Shown one piece after another: positions 16,410-24,817 of a stretch of 64,000 bases of DNA. Every line of letters starts with the position of its first letter. Within the stretch, counting starts at the first letter, position 1. This DNA is from Magnetospirillum sp. XM-1. GTDB taxonomy: Bacteria > Pseudomonadota > Alphaproteobacteria > Rhodospirillales > Magnetospirillaceae. The notes under the pieces are model-generated. The model did not search any database. It saw only the letters and a program-made list of their open reading frames with translations, and was not told where the DNA came from. Location: contig NZ_LN997849.1 in the NCBI RefSeq assembly GCF_001511835.1, positions 1 through 64,000 on the forward strand, read 5' to 3'. Made by a program: the position numbers and the translations under genes.

Positions 16410-18134
16410 TTGATTTGTCTGCCTTGGCGTTGTTTAGCGCAGAAACCTTGCGGTGCCCCCTTCATCGCCGCCTTCGTCCACTACGCCCTCACCGAGGGGC
16501 GGCTGCGCAACGTCTTGTTGGCGAGCCAGTCCCACGAGGCCGTGAACACCGCCGCCGAGGACATCCTCGATCTCTTCCGCAGGCACGGCGGCATGCCGAG
16601 CCTCGTCCGCGTCGGCCAGGAAGGGGCGGTGTCCGACCGCTTGATGCCGTTCCACACCGCCCACGTCGAGGCACTTTACCGCGAGCGGTTCCGCGCCCGG
16701 CTGAAGGAGAACTATCTCCTGGCGGGGAGACGGTTGTCGTTGCCGCAGGACTTCGTGGAAGCCTTCTTCCAGGCCGCCGTCACCCTGCGGCCCGTCCTGC
16801 GCCAGATCCACAACCTGCGAACGGCCGTCGCCGAGCACCAGGTTTCGCCGGAAGAGCAGGAGATGCGTTCGTCGTCGCTCCTCCAGACCGTCGCCGCCAT
16901 CACCGAGAACCTGAACCTGCCGGAGTGCGGCTTCGCGCCCGGCCAAGACGGCGACGGCTGGTTCGACGAGGTCGTAACGTCGCTGGCCGGCGCCCACGGT
17001 ATCGGGAACCGCGAGAATGTGCGGCGGTTATCCAAGGTTATGCGCCTTTCCGACGATTGGCTTGGTCATGTCGGCGGACGGCGCCGCAGTTTCGAGGAGT
17101 TCCTGGTCAATACGAGGCAGATCGTTTGCGGAACCTGTGTGGGCCTGGGCCGCGCATCCCTCGGCCTGTCGGACGCGGTATTCGACCTAGTCATCGTTGA
17201 CGAGGCTGCACGCTGCACTCCGGGCGAGCTGGCCGTGCCGCTCCAGTCGGGAAAGCAGGTGCTGCTGGTCGGCGATCACCTCCAGTTGGAGCCGTTCCAC
17301 GACCCCTTGGTGGTCGAAAATACGGCCAAAGCCCTCGGCATCTCTCAAGATGCGGTGCGTGCCAGCGATTTCGAGCGCGCATTCCGTTCGTCCTATGGAA
17401 GAGCCAATGGGCAGGCCCTTCGCATCCAGTACCGAATGCTTGAGCCGATCGGACGACTGGTGTCGAAGGTCTTCTACGAGCCTGGCGTCAAGCTGGAGCA
17501 CGGTAGGGCGACACCAAAGCTCCCGGCTGAAATCAATCCCGGCTCTCTCGACAAACCCATCATCTGGCTGGACACCTCGCCCATGGGCGCCACCGCTTTC
17601 CAGTCCAAGGCTGGGGGGCGTAACAAATCGCTGGTGAACGCCGTCGAGGCCGATACCATCGTGAAGCTGCTGACGGAAATGGACGACGACCAAGCCTTCC
17701 AGCAATGGATGGCCGACAACATCGAGTCGGGGGCCAAGCCCATTGGCGTCATTTGCGGGTACGCAGGCCAAAAGGAGCTGCTCCTCCGCAAGGTCGCCGC
17801 CGCCGGCCTCAGCCCTGGTTTCCGCGAACGCATCAAGATAGACACCGTTGACAGCTACCAGGGCAAACAGAACCTAATCGTCATTTTGTCGCTGGTGCGA
17901 AACAACGACGACGGAGCCGACCACACCATCCGCCAGGGCTTCATGAGCCGGGTCAACCGCATCAACGTCGCCCTGTCGCGGGCGATGGATCGGCTGGTCA
18001 TTGTGGGCAGCGCGAAGCACTGGCCTCTAGACGGCCCGATGGCTTCGGTGGCGGCCACGGTCAAGGAATTGGAATTGGAGAAGCTGGCGAGGGTGACGCC
18101 CCTCGGCGCGAGCGAGGGGGGCGAAGAATCATGA
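16410..18134 (+). CDS. SF1 (Upf1-like) helicase, N-terminally truncated, no Walker A
   Basis: A 574-codon frame carrying most of an SF1B helicase core: PFIAAFVHYAL (the helix that normally follows Walker A), the LASQSHEAVN motif Ia region, the DEAA-box VIVDEAARCTPGEL, GDHLQLEPF (motif III), IQYRM, VDSYQGKQ, and RINVALSRAMDRLVIVG (motif VI). The expected GPPGTGKT just before FIAAF is absent, and the preceding codons (from TTG 16410) do not resemble a helicase. The usual several-hundred-residue N-terminal region is also missing. The gene was probably cut at about 16450 by insertion or deletion beside the Tn3-like end, and is likely inactive as an ATPase. It overlaps the next start by 4 bases. 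Confidence 0.7.
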   Translation: MICLPWRCLAQKPCGAPFIAAFVHYALTEGRLRNVLLASQSHEAVNTAAEDILDLFRRHGGMPSLVRVGQEGAVSDRLMPFHTAHVEALYRERFRARLKENYLLAGRRLSLPQDFVEAFFQAAVTLRPVLRQIHNLRTAVAEHQVSPEEQEMRSSSLLQTVAAITENLNLPECGFAPGQDGDGWFDEVVTSLAGAHGIGNRENVRRLSKVMRLSDDWLGHVGGRRRSFEEFLVNTRQIVCGTCVGLGRASLGLSDAVFDLVIVDEAARCTPGELAVPLQSGKQVLLVGDHLQLEPFHDPLVVENTAKALGISQDAVRASDFERAFRSSYGRANGQALRIQYRMLEPIGRLVSKVFYEPGVKLEHGRATPKLPAEINPGSLDKPIIWLDTSPMGATAFQSKAGGRNKSLVNAVEADTIVKLLTEMDDDQAFQQWMADNIESGAKPIGVICGYAGQKELLLRKVAAAGLSPGFRERIKIDTVDSYQGKQNLIVILSLVRNNDDGADHTIRQGFMSRVNRINVALSRAMDRLVIVGSAKHWPLDGPMASVAATVKELELEKLARVTPLGASEGGEES

Positions 18135-19663
18135 AGGGAACCCTGACTCTGCGGGCGGCGCAGCGCTCCCCCCAGGACGACGAAGGCGCGGCTCCGGAAG
18201 AGACCTCGGTCGAAGTGGACAACCTCGACCTCAAGCTGCCCTGCCGCGTTTTTGAGGTTAGTTACCAGGTGGCTGACGCCGGCAAGTTCACGCTGACCAC
18301 CGAGTTTCTGCTTAGACTGCTGAAGGCCGTCAACGGCCTGACTGAGGCGGAAATAGCGGAGTTCTTCGGCTTTTCGGTGGATGAGGCCGCCGAGGTGGTC
18401 AACGCGGCCGAGCGCAAGGAGTACGTCACCCGACATGGCGGAAAGGTAGCGCTGACTGAGGCCGGCGACAGTTTGTTTGAGGGACCGGCCGAGGAGCCGG
18501 CCCTCTACGAAGTCGAGCGGAAGCGCGGCCACTTCGGCTTTGACCTGGTGTCGTTCTGCCCGGCGCGCTCCCAGCAGCTAGAACCGTTCGAGCGCACGCT
18601 CCCCGAGGTGCCTCTGCCAGACCCGGAACTCGCGGCGAATGCCACCAAGGAAATCCGAGAGGCGTTCCGTAGACATTTCCATGAGATCCAGGTGCTGCTC
18701 GGCGGCCAGGACGCAGACAGGCGCTCCCTTTACTCCATCGACGATGTCACTGGGCAGCATCGGGGTTCGACCCTCGTCCCCGTGTCAGTGAAGGTCGGGC
18801 GAGAGACATCAGCAACCATCGGGCCTGACTTGCGCGGATGGAAGACCGGCGTCGATCTCGACAACCGTATGGCTGTGCTCCAAAGCTGTGGGGCGTTTCT
18901 GAAGACTTCCATCGTCTCGGCGTCCTACGCTTCCGAGAACGGGGCGGATTATTTGCACGAATGCGCCCCCGCCCACTTGGCCCGGTACTTCAAGGGGGGG
19001 CAATTCAACACCTTGTCGTATTTTCGCCTTGCAACATCCATGGCAGGCGACCTCCGCAAAGACCGCAAAACGGCCCGGATCGTGGGCACGCTTTGGACGC
19101 GGCAGAACTTCGACAGGATTGTGGCGGCAATGAAGCACGCCCCCGAAATCCCCGGCATGGAGCATGAACCGCTAATCTGGTTGCGACCGAGTACGCCGCT
19201 CTGGGGGTGTTCAACGCGCTTCGTTTCGATGGTTGAGGGCTTAGCAAAGAACATGGCGCCGTCCGGCCGGCCCGAACCGTTGGGCACGGTTCTCATCGCC
19301 CATGACGACCGGGAATCCGGGCGGAGATTCGGGGATGTCTTCGATGTGGTGACGACCCTTCGAGCGGGGCGGACGCCGAAGAACTTCGAGATGCTGCTTG
19401 TGCCTGGGCGGCTATTCGCGGCCCAGGTTCATCTACCCATGAGCGGCTCGGATGGCTACCCGATAGCCATGGGCGTGGTGTCGTTTGACCACGCTCTGCT
19501 AAGAGGGGCTCACGAGGTCATGTCCGACATCATCGCCAGAGGCAAGCTCGCTATCGTCGCAGGGGAGTCCCGTGCCGACATCGGTGAGGATCTAATGGAA
19601 GCCCTCAAGTTGCCCGGTGCTTTTGGCGCCGAGGTGCCGGCCCCCCCGTCCGAGGAGGCATAA
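18131..19663 (+). CDS. Unknown protein with winged-HTH segment, helicase partner
   Basis: A 510-residue protein beginning in an ATGA overlap with the helicase, so the two form one operon. Residues about 55-110 look like a winged helix-turn-helix (LTEAEIAEFFGFSVDEAAEV, then VTRHGGKVALTEAG). The remaining 400 residues are an alpha/beta region without a motif I recognise; no clear PLD HxK or nuclease motif is visible. Two-gene pairs of an SF1 helicase plus an uncharacterised partner are common in bacterial defence loci, so an anti-phage role is plausible but unproven. This gene itself looks intact. Confidence 0.6.
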   Translation: MKGTLTLRAAQRSPQDDEGAAPEETSVEVDNLDLKLPCRVFEVSYQVADAGKFTLTTEFLLRLLKAVNGLTEAEIAEFFGFSVDEAAEVVNAAERKEYVTRHGGKVALTEAGDSLFEGPAEEPALYEVERKRGHFGFDLVSFCPARSQQLEPFERTLPEVPLPDPELAANATKEIREAFRRHFHEIQVLLGGQDADRRSLYSIDDVTGQHRGSTLVPVSVKVGRETSATIGPDLRGWKTGVDLDNRMAVLQSCGAFLKTSIVSASYASENGADYLHECAPAHLARYFKGGQFNTLSYFRLATSMAGDLRKDRKTARIVGTLWTRQNFDRIVAAMKHAPEIPGMEHEPLIWLRPSTPLWGCSTRFVSMVEGLAKNMAPSGRPEPLGTVLIAHDDRESGRRFGDVFDVVTTLRAGRTPKNFEMLLVPGRLFAAQVHLPMSGSDGYPIAMGVVSFDHALLRGAHEVMSDIIARGKLAIVAGESRADIGEDLMEALKLPGAFGAEVPAPPSEEA

Positions 19664-19683
19664 CCAAACCAAGGCGGTCTAAA

Positions 19684-19705
19684 CGTCGGCTTCGCGCAGC
19701 CGACG
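19684..19705 (+). terminator. Hairpin after the helicase operon
   Basis: CGTCGGCT-TCGCGC-AGCCGACG forms a perfect 8-bp stem 20 bases after the stop codon at 19663. It lacks a T-tract, so it may act as a weak or Rho-assisted terminator separating this operon from the one starting at about 19950. Confidence 0.4.
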
Positions 19706-19902
19706 CACCAAGGTCATCGCCGCCGACGCCGTGAGGTCGGGCCGGACAGACGTGATTAGAGCGTTGCTGTCGTGCGCACGGTGGATTGCTCCCCCCCTAG
19801 ACGTCGAGCAATGCCGTTAAGGAAGGAGGAGGCGACAGGCACATTTTCGTTCAGCACAGCTGAGCATGGAAACGGCAGGGAAGGGAAAAACTAGCTCTAG
19901 TG

Positions 19903-19930
19903 TTGACGAGCCCGATTTCACCCCTATATC
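19903..19930 (+). promoter_or_regulatory. Sigma70-like promoter for the MBL / E2-E1-JAB operon
   Basis: TTGACG (19903-19908) and TATATC (19925-19930) are spaced by 16 bases, 22 bases upstream of the first start codon. It is the best consensus promoter in this part of the window and implies that the operon is expressed independently of the helicase genes. Confidence 0.6.
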
Positions 19931-19951
19931 AGGGCAGCACCCTTCCGATGG

Positions 19952-21091
19952 ATGGCCTCCATGCCCAAATTGACGTTCTACCCCCTGGGTAATGCCGACT
20001 GCTGCCTGATCCAGACCCGCGATAACCGTGCAATCCTCATCGACTACGCGGATATGCGCAACCCCGACGACCCCGCAGACAAGCGCGCTGACCTCCCCGC
20101 TCTTCTCAGGCAGGCTCTCAAGGATATGGGCAAGGACGCCTTCGACGTCGTAGCCATCACCCACGTCGACAAGGATCACGTCTGCGGTTTCGCCGACTTC
20201 TTCCATTTGGAGTGGGCCAACAGGTACCAGGGCAATGGCCGCATCAAAATCAGGGAGCTCTGGGTGCCAGCGGCGGCCATCCTCGAGTCCAACCTGGAAG
20301 ACGATGCTAGAGTCGTCAGGCAGGAAGCGCGGCGGCGCCTCATTGACGGCCGCGGCATCCGCGTCTTCTCCCGGCCCGAAGCCCTCAAAGATTGGTTGGC
20401 CGGGGAGGGAATCAAGGTGGACCAGCGGCGGTCGCTCATCAGTGACGCAGGAACCTTGGTTCCGACGCTCACCCTCGCGGCCAACGGGGTTGAATTCTTC
20501 GTCCACGCGCCGTTCGGCACCCGCTTGAACGAAACCGAGGTTATCGACCGCAACAACGACGCCCTGGTGCTGCAGGCCACCTTCCTGGAGGGGACGGAGA
20601 ATACCCGGGTGTTCTTCGGTGCCGATATCAACTATGATGTCCTGGTGAAAATCGTCGAGAAGACCGAAGCAAAAGCCGCTGGACACGGTCCGAGCAGGCT
20701 GGATCGCCTGCGCAACGACGTGGTCGGCATCTCCCACCATTGCAGCTACAACGCCCTGTCGGATTCCAAGGGCACCAACAAGACGGCTCCCCAAGAGGCG
20801 GTCCTCCGATTTTTCGAGGCGTACGGGCAGGATGGCATTGTTCTGGTGTCCACCAGCAAGCCCATCCCCGTGAACGACGACGACGTCCAGCCGCCGCACC
20901 GGCAGGCGGCTGCCTATTACAAGGCGGTGGCCGCCGCAAAGCGCGGGCAGTTCCGCGTGACCATGGAACACCCGAAAGAATCCGCGCCGAAGCCCCTGGT
21001 GGTCGAAATCACCGCCCAGAAGGCGAAAGTCGCCAGCGTGCCCGCCGGCGCTACCGCCATCATCAGCGCCCCGGCCCCCAGGGCGGGCTAA
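19952..21091 (+). CDS. MBL-fold metallohydrolase of an E1/E2-JAB operon
   Basis: A 379-residue metallo-beta-lactamase-fold protein of the ComEC-like type: THVDKDH at residues 70-76 (HxHxDH-like, first His replaced by Asp-spacing HVDKDH), RNNDALVL near 200-207, FFGAD at 221-225 and SHHCSYN at 261-267. It is probably a metal-dependent hydrolase. The C-terminal 25 residues look unstructured and end PAPRAG, a terminal Gly. ATG 19952 or ATG 19961 (MPKLTFYPLGNADCC, preceded by GGATGG) could start it. It ends 3 bases before the E2-E1-JAB gene. MBL proteins beside fused E1/JAB proteins are a known bacterial neighbourhood. Confidence 0.8.
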   Translation: MASMPKLTFYPLGNADCCLIQTRDNRAILIDYADMRNPDDPADKRADLPALLRQALKDMGKDAFDVVAITHVDKDHVCGFADFFHLEWANRYQGNGRIKIRELWVPAAAILESNLEDDARVVRQEARRRLIDGRGIRVFSRPEALKDWLAGEGIKVDQRRSLISDAGTLVPTLTLAANGVEFFVHAPFGTRLNETEVIDRNNDALVLQATFLEGTENTRVFFGADINYDVLVKIVEKTEAKAAGHGPSRLDRLRNDVVGISHHCSYNALSDSKGTNKTAPQEAVLRFFEAYGQDGIVLVSTSKPIPVNDDDVQPPHRQAAAYYKAVAAAKRGQFRVTMEHPKESAPKPLVVEITAQKAKVASVPAGATAIISAPAPRAG

Positions 21092-21094
21092 GGG

Positions 21095-23344
21095 ATGCTG
21101 CCCGCCGTGTTCGGCGACGAGTCGGACATCGCCTCCTTGTCCACTATGCGCGCCAGGGCCTTGGCAACGGCCCTGGCCGCGGGCGAGATCGCCGGGGCCA
21201 GGCTCATCGCCGTGTATCATCGTCCGGGCCTCTCGACTCTCCACGCCGAGTTGGACGTGGCGGTCAGCCAAGTCCGCGCCAAGGACATCCGCCCCACCGA
21301 AGACGTCGCCATCGCATTCGACGACGCCGACCAGAGCTGGCCGTACGTCCACGCCATGCGCGCCGACTTCCCGACCGACCTAGCCCACCTGACCTGCAAC
21401 GAGCCGGGCTTCCCCGTCGGCCTGTGCATCAGCGAAGACCCGTTTGACGACGTGAAGCCTCACTGGACGGCGCCACGGTTCGTCCGGCACCTCCAATCCT
21501 GGTTCGAGCGCGCCGCAGAGGACACGCTGCACGCGGACGACCAGGGCCTCGACCCCGTCATGCTCCACCGGGACGGCGAACTGATCGTCCCCCATCGCCT
21601 GGTGACGTCAGCGGACGATGTGCCCGTGCACGCCTACCAGCTCGCGGACAGCGGGGTCTTCTTCCTGGAGGAGCCGGGCGCCCGCCAGGGCGGCGTTCCC
21701 TTGAAGCCCGAGTTCGTCTGCGCGCGTATGTTGGCGCCGCCCCGGCAGCACGGGGTGCTGTTTCTCCAGATGCCGCGCACCCTGAAGGCGCTGATTGATC
21801 GGCTGGAGCAGTTCGGCTGGCCGAGCTGCCGCGCCGAGGTGGCGAAGCAGATCCAAGACTGGCGCTACGCCGAACACGGCGGGCTGAAGCCGCTGTTCCT
21901 GGTGACCTTCCCGCTGCTGCGCAACTTGGGCGACGCGGAACCGGAGACGTACGCCACCTGGGCCGTCGCCTCTGCCAACACCGTCGAGCAGATCGCCATC
22001 GACCTCGGGATCGCAGCCTCCGGGGAAGGGCTCACTGGAACCGTCATCGGCGACTGGACGTCTCCGGAGGCGACGGGCGGCGCGGCAACGCCTCTGTGGC
22101 ACCTCAACCCGCGCAACACGCTCTCCCCCGAGGCCGCGTCGGTTTACAACAACCGCCTCGAGGCATCGTCGCGCCGAACCGTGGTCATCGGCGCCGGCGC
22201 TCTCGGATCGCAGGTGCTGGCCAACGCGATGAAGGCCGGGTTCCTGCCCACCCAGGTCATCGACCACGACCGGATGATGCCGCACAACATCGCCCGCCAC
22301 GTCCTGGGACGCGAGGCCATCGGCTGGGAAAAGGCGACGGCGATGACGCTGGTGGCCCGCGCCACCCTGGACACCGACAGCTATCCGGAGCCCATCGTCG
22401 CCGACGTCCTTCGACCAGGCGACAACGAGCCGAAGCTGGTTGCCGCCCTCGAGGCGGCGGATCTGGTCGTCGACCTGTCTGCGTCGCCCGCCGTCTCCGC
22501 CGCATTGGCGGCGGACGCACGGTTTGGTGCGCCCCGGCTGTCCATGTTCCTCAACCCATCGGGGACCGACCTCGTCGTGCTGGCGGAAGTCCGCAGTCGC
22601 ACCATCCCCCTCGACCACTTGGAGGCCCAATACTACTGGGCCGTCGCCACCGACGAGAGGCTGTCCGGCCACCTGCGCTCGAACGAGCGCGTCCGGTACG
22701 GACGCTCGTGCCGCGATCTGTCGGGCCGCATCAGCCAGGCCCACGTCGCCACGCTGTCTGGCATCGCGTCCGAGATGCTGTTGAGGGCGGCGAACGGCGG
22801 CGACCTGCCCGCCGCAGCCATATGGCGGTGCGACCCGGAGACCATGTCGGTGGCCCGGTTGGAGCTCGCGGTCGAGCCGATGCGGGCCATGCCGGTCGGC
22901 GAATGGACCATTCACCTCGCCCCGTCCCTCGTCCGCGAACTCGCTGCGAAGCGTACGAAGAAACTGCCCAGGGAGACTGGGGGGTGCCTGTTGGGAACGT
23001 GGAACGTCGAGCGCGGCGTCATCCATGTGGTCGGCAGCCTGTCGGCGCCGCCGGACAGCAAGGAGAAGCCAAGCTCGTTCGTGCGGGGCTACATCGGACA
23101 GGAAGCCGCCGTCGCGGCCGTCGCCGAAAAGACGGCGGGCATGCTCAGCTACGTCGGCGAGTGGCATTCCCATCCGCCGGGAACGTCCACTGACCCGTCA
23201 GAGGACGACGTCGCCCTGTACGGCTGGCTGGACGAGCACATGGCGGACGAGGGCTACCCGGCGGTAATGCTCATCGTCGGCGACGGAGGCGACCTCACAC
23301 TTGTGGTCAGCGGGACTCCGCCGGTTCCCCTTGGGGTGGGCTAA
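21095..23344 (+). CDS. Fused E2-like / E1-like (ThiF) / JAB-protease protein
   Basis: A 749-residue three-module protein. Residues about 85-145 resemble bacterial E2 domains: FPVGLCISEDPF (candidate catalytic Cys111) followed by HLQSWFERAAEDTLHAD. Residues 355-600 are a ThiF/E1 adenylation domain with VVIGAGALGSQ (364-373), Asp390 at strand 2, and a candidate catalytic Cys539 (GRSCRDLSG). Residues 605-749 are a JAB/JAMM metalloprotease with Glu627 and HSHPPG...SEDD (His691, His693, Asp705), all intact. CBASS Cap2 is E2-E1 and Cap3 is JAB; here they are one chain. It presumably conjugates and removes a protein C-terminus. Convergent with the patatin gene. Confidence 0.88.
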   Translation: MLPAVFGDESDIASLSTMRARALATALAAGEIAGARLIAVYHRPGLSTLHAELDVAVSQVRAKDIRPTEDVAIAFDDADQSWPYVHAMRADFPTDLAHLTCNEPGFPVGLCISEDPFDDVKPHWTAPRFVRHLQSWFERAAEDTLHADDQGLDPVMLHRDGELIVPHRLVTSADDVPVHAYQLADSGVFFLEEPGARQGGVPLKPEFVCARMLAPPRQHGVLFLQMPRTLKALIDRLEQFGWPSCRAEVAKQIQDWRYAEHGGLKPLFLVTFPLLRNLGDAEPETYATWAVASANTVEQIAIDLGIAASGEGLTGTVIGDWTSPEATGGAATPLWHLNPRNTLSPEAASVYNNRLEASSRRTVVIGAGALGSQVLANAMKAGFLPTQVIDHDRMMPHNIARHVLGREAIGWEKATAMTLVARATLDTDSYPEPIVADVLRPGDNEPKLVAALEAADLVVDLSASPAVSAALAADARFGAPRLSMFLNPSGTDLVVLAEVRSRTIPLDHLEAQYYWAVATDERLSGHLRSNERVRYGRSCRDLSGRISQAHVATLSGIASEMLLRAANGGDLPAAAIWRCDPETMSVARLELAVEPMRAMPVGEWTIHLAPSLVRELAAKRTKKLPRETGGCLLGTWNVERGVIHVVGSLSAPPDSKEKPSSFVRGYIGQEAAVAAVAEKTAGMLSYVGEWHSHPPGTSTDPSEDDVALYGWLDEHMADEGYPAVMLIVGDGGDLTLVVSGTPPVPLGVG

Positions 23345-24479
23345 CGGCGGCCTGGGCGTCGCCCCAGGGGACGCTCTCAATCAGGAGCTTGCCGTAGCCG
23401 TTCAGCGTCGCGTCGGCGACCTCGTAGCCGTGGCGGGCCACGAGGTCGAAGCTGTCCGTCCCCGTCCGCTTCAGCCCCGTCGGGAACTGGCTGGCACGCT
23501 TGGCGTCCTGGTCGCTGAGGTAAGGGCCGTAATCGGCCCGCCATGCTCGCTTCTTGATGCTGACGTCCAACTGGCGCGTTGAGTTGCCGATGCGCAGCAG
23601 CGACCCGTCGACCCGTCCGGCTTCGACGTCCTGGATGAACATGCGGCTGCGGAGGCTGCGGATCTGGTCGGAGGCGATGTCAAACAGGCGCGGAACCGAC
23701 AGGTTGCCCCGCAGCATCTCCGTCCAGGACGGGTCATCTGATAGCGGGCCGCCGGCGTCGGACACAAGTACGAATTCGCTGTCGCCGCCTCCGATATCTC
23801 CCCTCGGCTTGTAAATCGGCTCCAGCCCCAGGTTCTCGTAGGCGCCGCCGTCCCATAGCTCCACCGTCGGAGCCGTTACGCCGATGCTCTGCACGGGCTC
23901 CTTTGTGGCCGGGTCGCGTCGCCACCAGCCTTCCCTCGGCAGACGCAGCTTCAGCGCCCCGATGACATAGGGGACCGCCGCGGACGCGGCCGCCGCCTCG
24001 GCCAGCGAGAACGGCGGGGTGTAATGCCAACCGAACCGCCAGTCGCCCATGCCGTCCTGGGTGAACCTCCAGTTTTTGCCTGTGCGCAGGCAGGTCGTGT
24101 TGATAAACCAAATTGGGGAAACGGGCAGATCCGCCAGCTTGCCCCGGACGCCCCACCTGCTTTCGAGCAGGGCCGCCAGCAGCCTGGCGCGCCGGAACCA
24201 ATGGGCCGGGGAGCGGAGGACGATGCCGGGAGTGAAAAGGTCGGTATCGCTGAGGATGGTGCGGAGTTCAGGATAGACCGCAGTCAGAAACCGCTCTGAC
24301 GTCGGCCACTGATGGCCGTTGTGGCTGAACACAAGCGCTGCCACGAGACTGCCGCCGGACACTGTCGACAGCTTTGCAACATCTTCCAACAACCCAGCGA
24401 CGGCAAGCCGCTTCAGGGCACCGAGGTGGAAGATTGCCGCTCGAGATCCTCCACCCGATAACGCCAGGCTTATCTTCAT
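23307..24479 (-). CDS. Patatin-like phospholipase
   Basis: A 390-residue patatin-family lipase. The oxyanion loop SGGGSRA is at residues 8-14, the nucleophile is Ser41 in TVSGGS, and the catalytic Asp is Asp210 in LWDGGAYENLG. All three are intact. Patatin phospholipases (CapV) are CBASS effectors that degrade membrane lipids when activated, but many patatins have other roles. It is convergent with the E2-E1-JAB gene, overlapping its 3' end by 38 bases, rather than in its operon. The start is ATG 24479 or GTG 24488. No nucleotide-binding CD-NTase is nearby to activate it. Confidence 0.85.
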   Translation of the reverse strand: MKISLALSGGGSRAAIFHLGALKRLAVAGLLEDVAKLSTVSGGSLVAALVFSHNGHQWPTSERFLTAVYPELRTILSDTDLFTPGIVLRSPAHWFRRARLLAALLESRWGVRGKLADLPVSPIWFINTTCLRTGKNWRFTQDGMGDWRFGWHYTPPFSLAEAAAASAAVPYVIGALKLRLPREGWWRRDPATKEPVQSIGVTAPTVELWDGGAYENLGLEPIYKPRGDIGGGDSEFVLVSDAGGPLSDDPSWTEMLRGNLSVPRLFDIASDQIRSLRSRMFIQDVEAGRVDGSLLRIGNSTRQLDVSIKKRAWRADYGPYLSDQDAKRASQFPTGLKRTGTDSFDLVARHGYEVADATLNGYGKLLIESVPWGDAQAAVSPPQGEPAESR

Positions 24480-24817
24480 GATGACCACACTCAGAAAAAG
24501 ACGTGAGGATGATGCCTCATATCAACGAGTTGCGACAACGCACAGGTAATGCTTGGGCCTCCTTACCCAATGCCTTTCCGACGTCACCGTACCTTTGTGC
24601 ACAAAGCATTTTTCGCCAAAGGCGAAGCGAGGGCGTTCCCTCGCGCTCCCCTTGCGTGTTTTCGAGCGAGAAATAAATTTCTCGCTCGAAAACACGCCAA
24701 ATTTGTAAAGTTTGCACGTCCGTCAGGATGATTTATTGACAGAATCTCACTTATTTTGTGCTGTTTACCAGTGTAAAACATATATATATCAGTCCATTGT
24801 TATTTTTACATATTGTG
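24480..24817. other. Non-coding junction between GC-rich island and plasmid-like region
   Basis: No convincing gene is seen in these 338 bases. The left two-thirds contains four successive perfect palindromes (24593-24697). The right third (about 24700-24830) is strikingly AT-rich for this window, including CATATATATATCAG and the inverted repeat TTTACCAGTGTAAA (about 24771-24784), a possible operator for the polymerase gene. The composition shifts abruptly to GC-rich coding at about 24830. Confidence 0.6.
24593..24697. repeat. Cluster of four perfect inverted repeats
   Basis: In order: CTTTGTGCACAAAG (24593-24606); TTCGCC-aaa-GGCGAA (24612-24626); GCGAGGG-cgtt-CCCTCGC (24627-24644); and a 44-base perfect palindrome with 21-base arms around AA (24654-24697; left arm starts GCGTGTTTTCGAGCG). 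Four perfect palindromes in 105 bases could be a replication origin or ssDNA-initiation site, a recombination site, or a strong bidirectional terminator. Confidence 0.75.

Noticed and set aside
19680..19790. A minus-strand open stretch reading HDSNALITSVRPDLTASAAM and ending in a stop near 19680, possibly a gene remnant.
   Set aside because: Only about 37 codons, no start or ribosome site, and no recognisable family; kept as non-coding.
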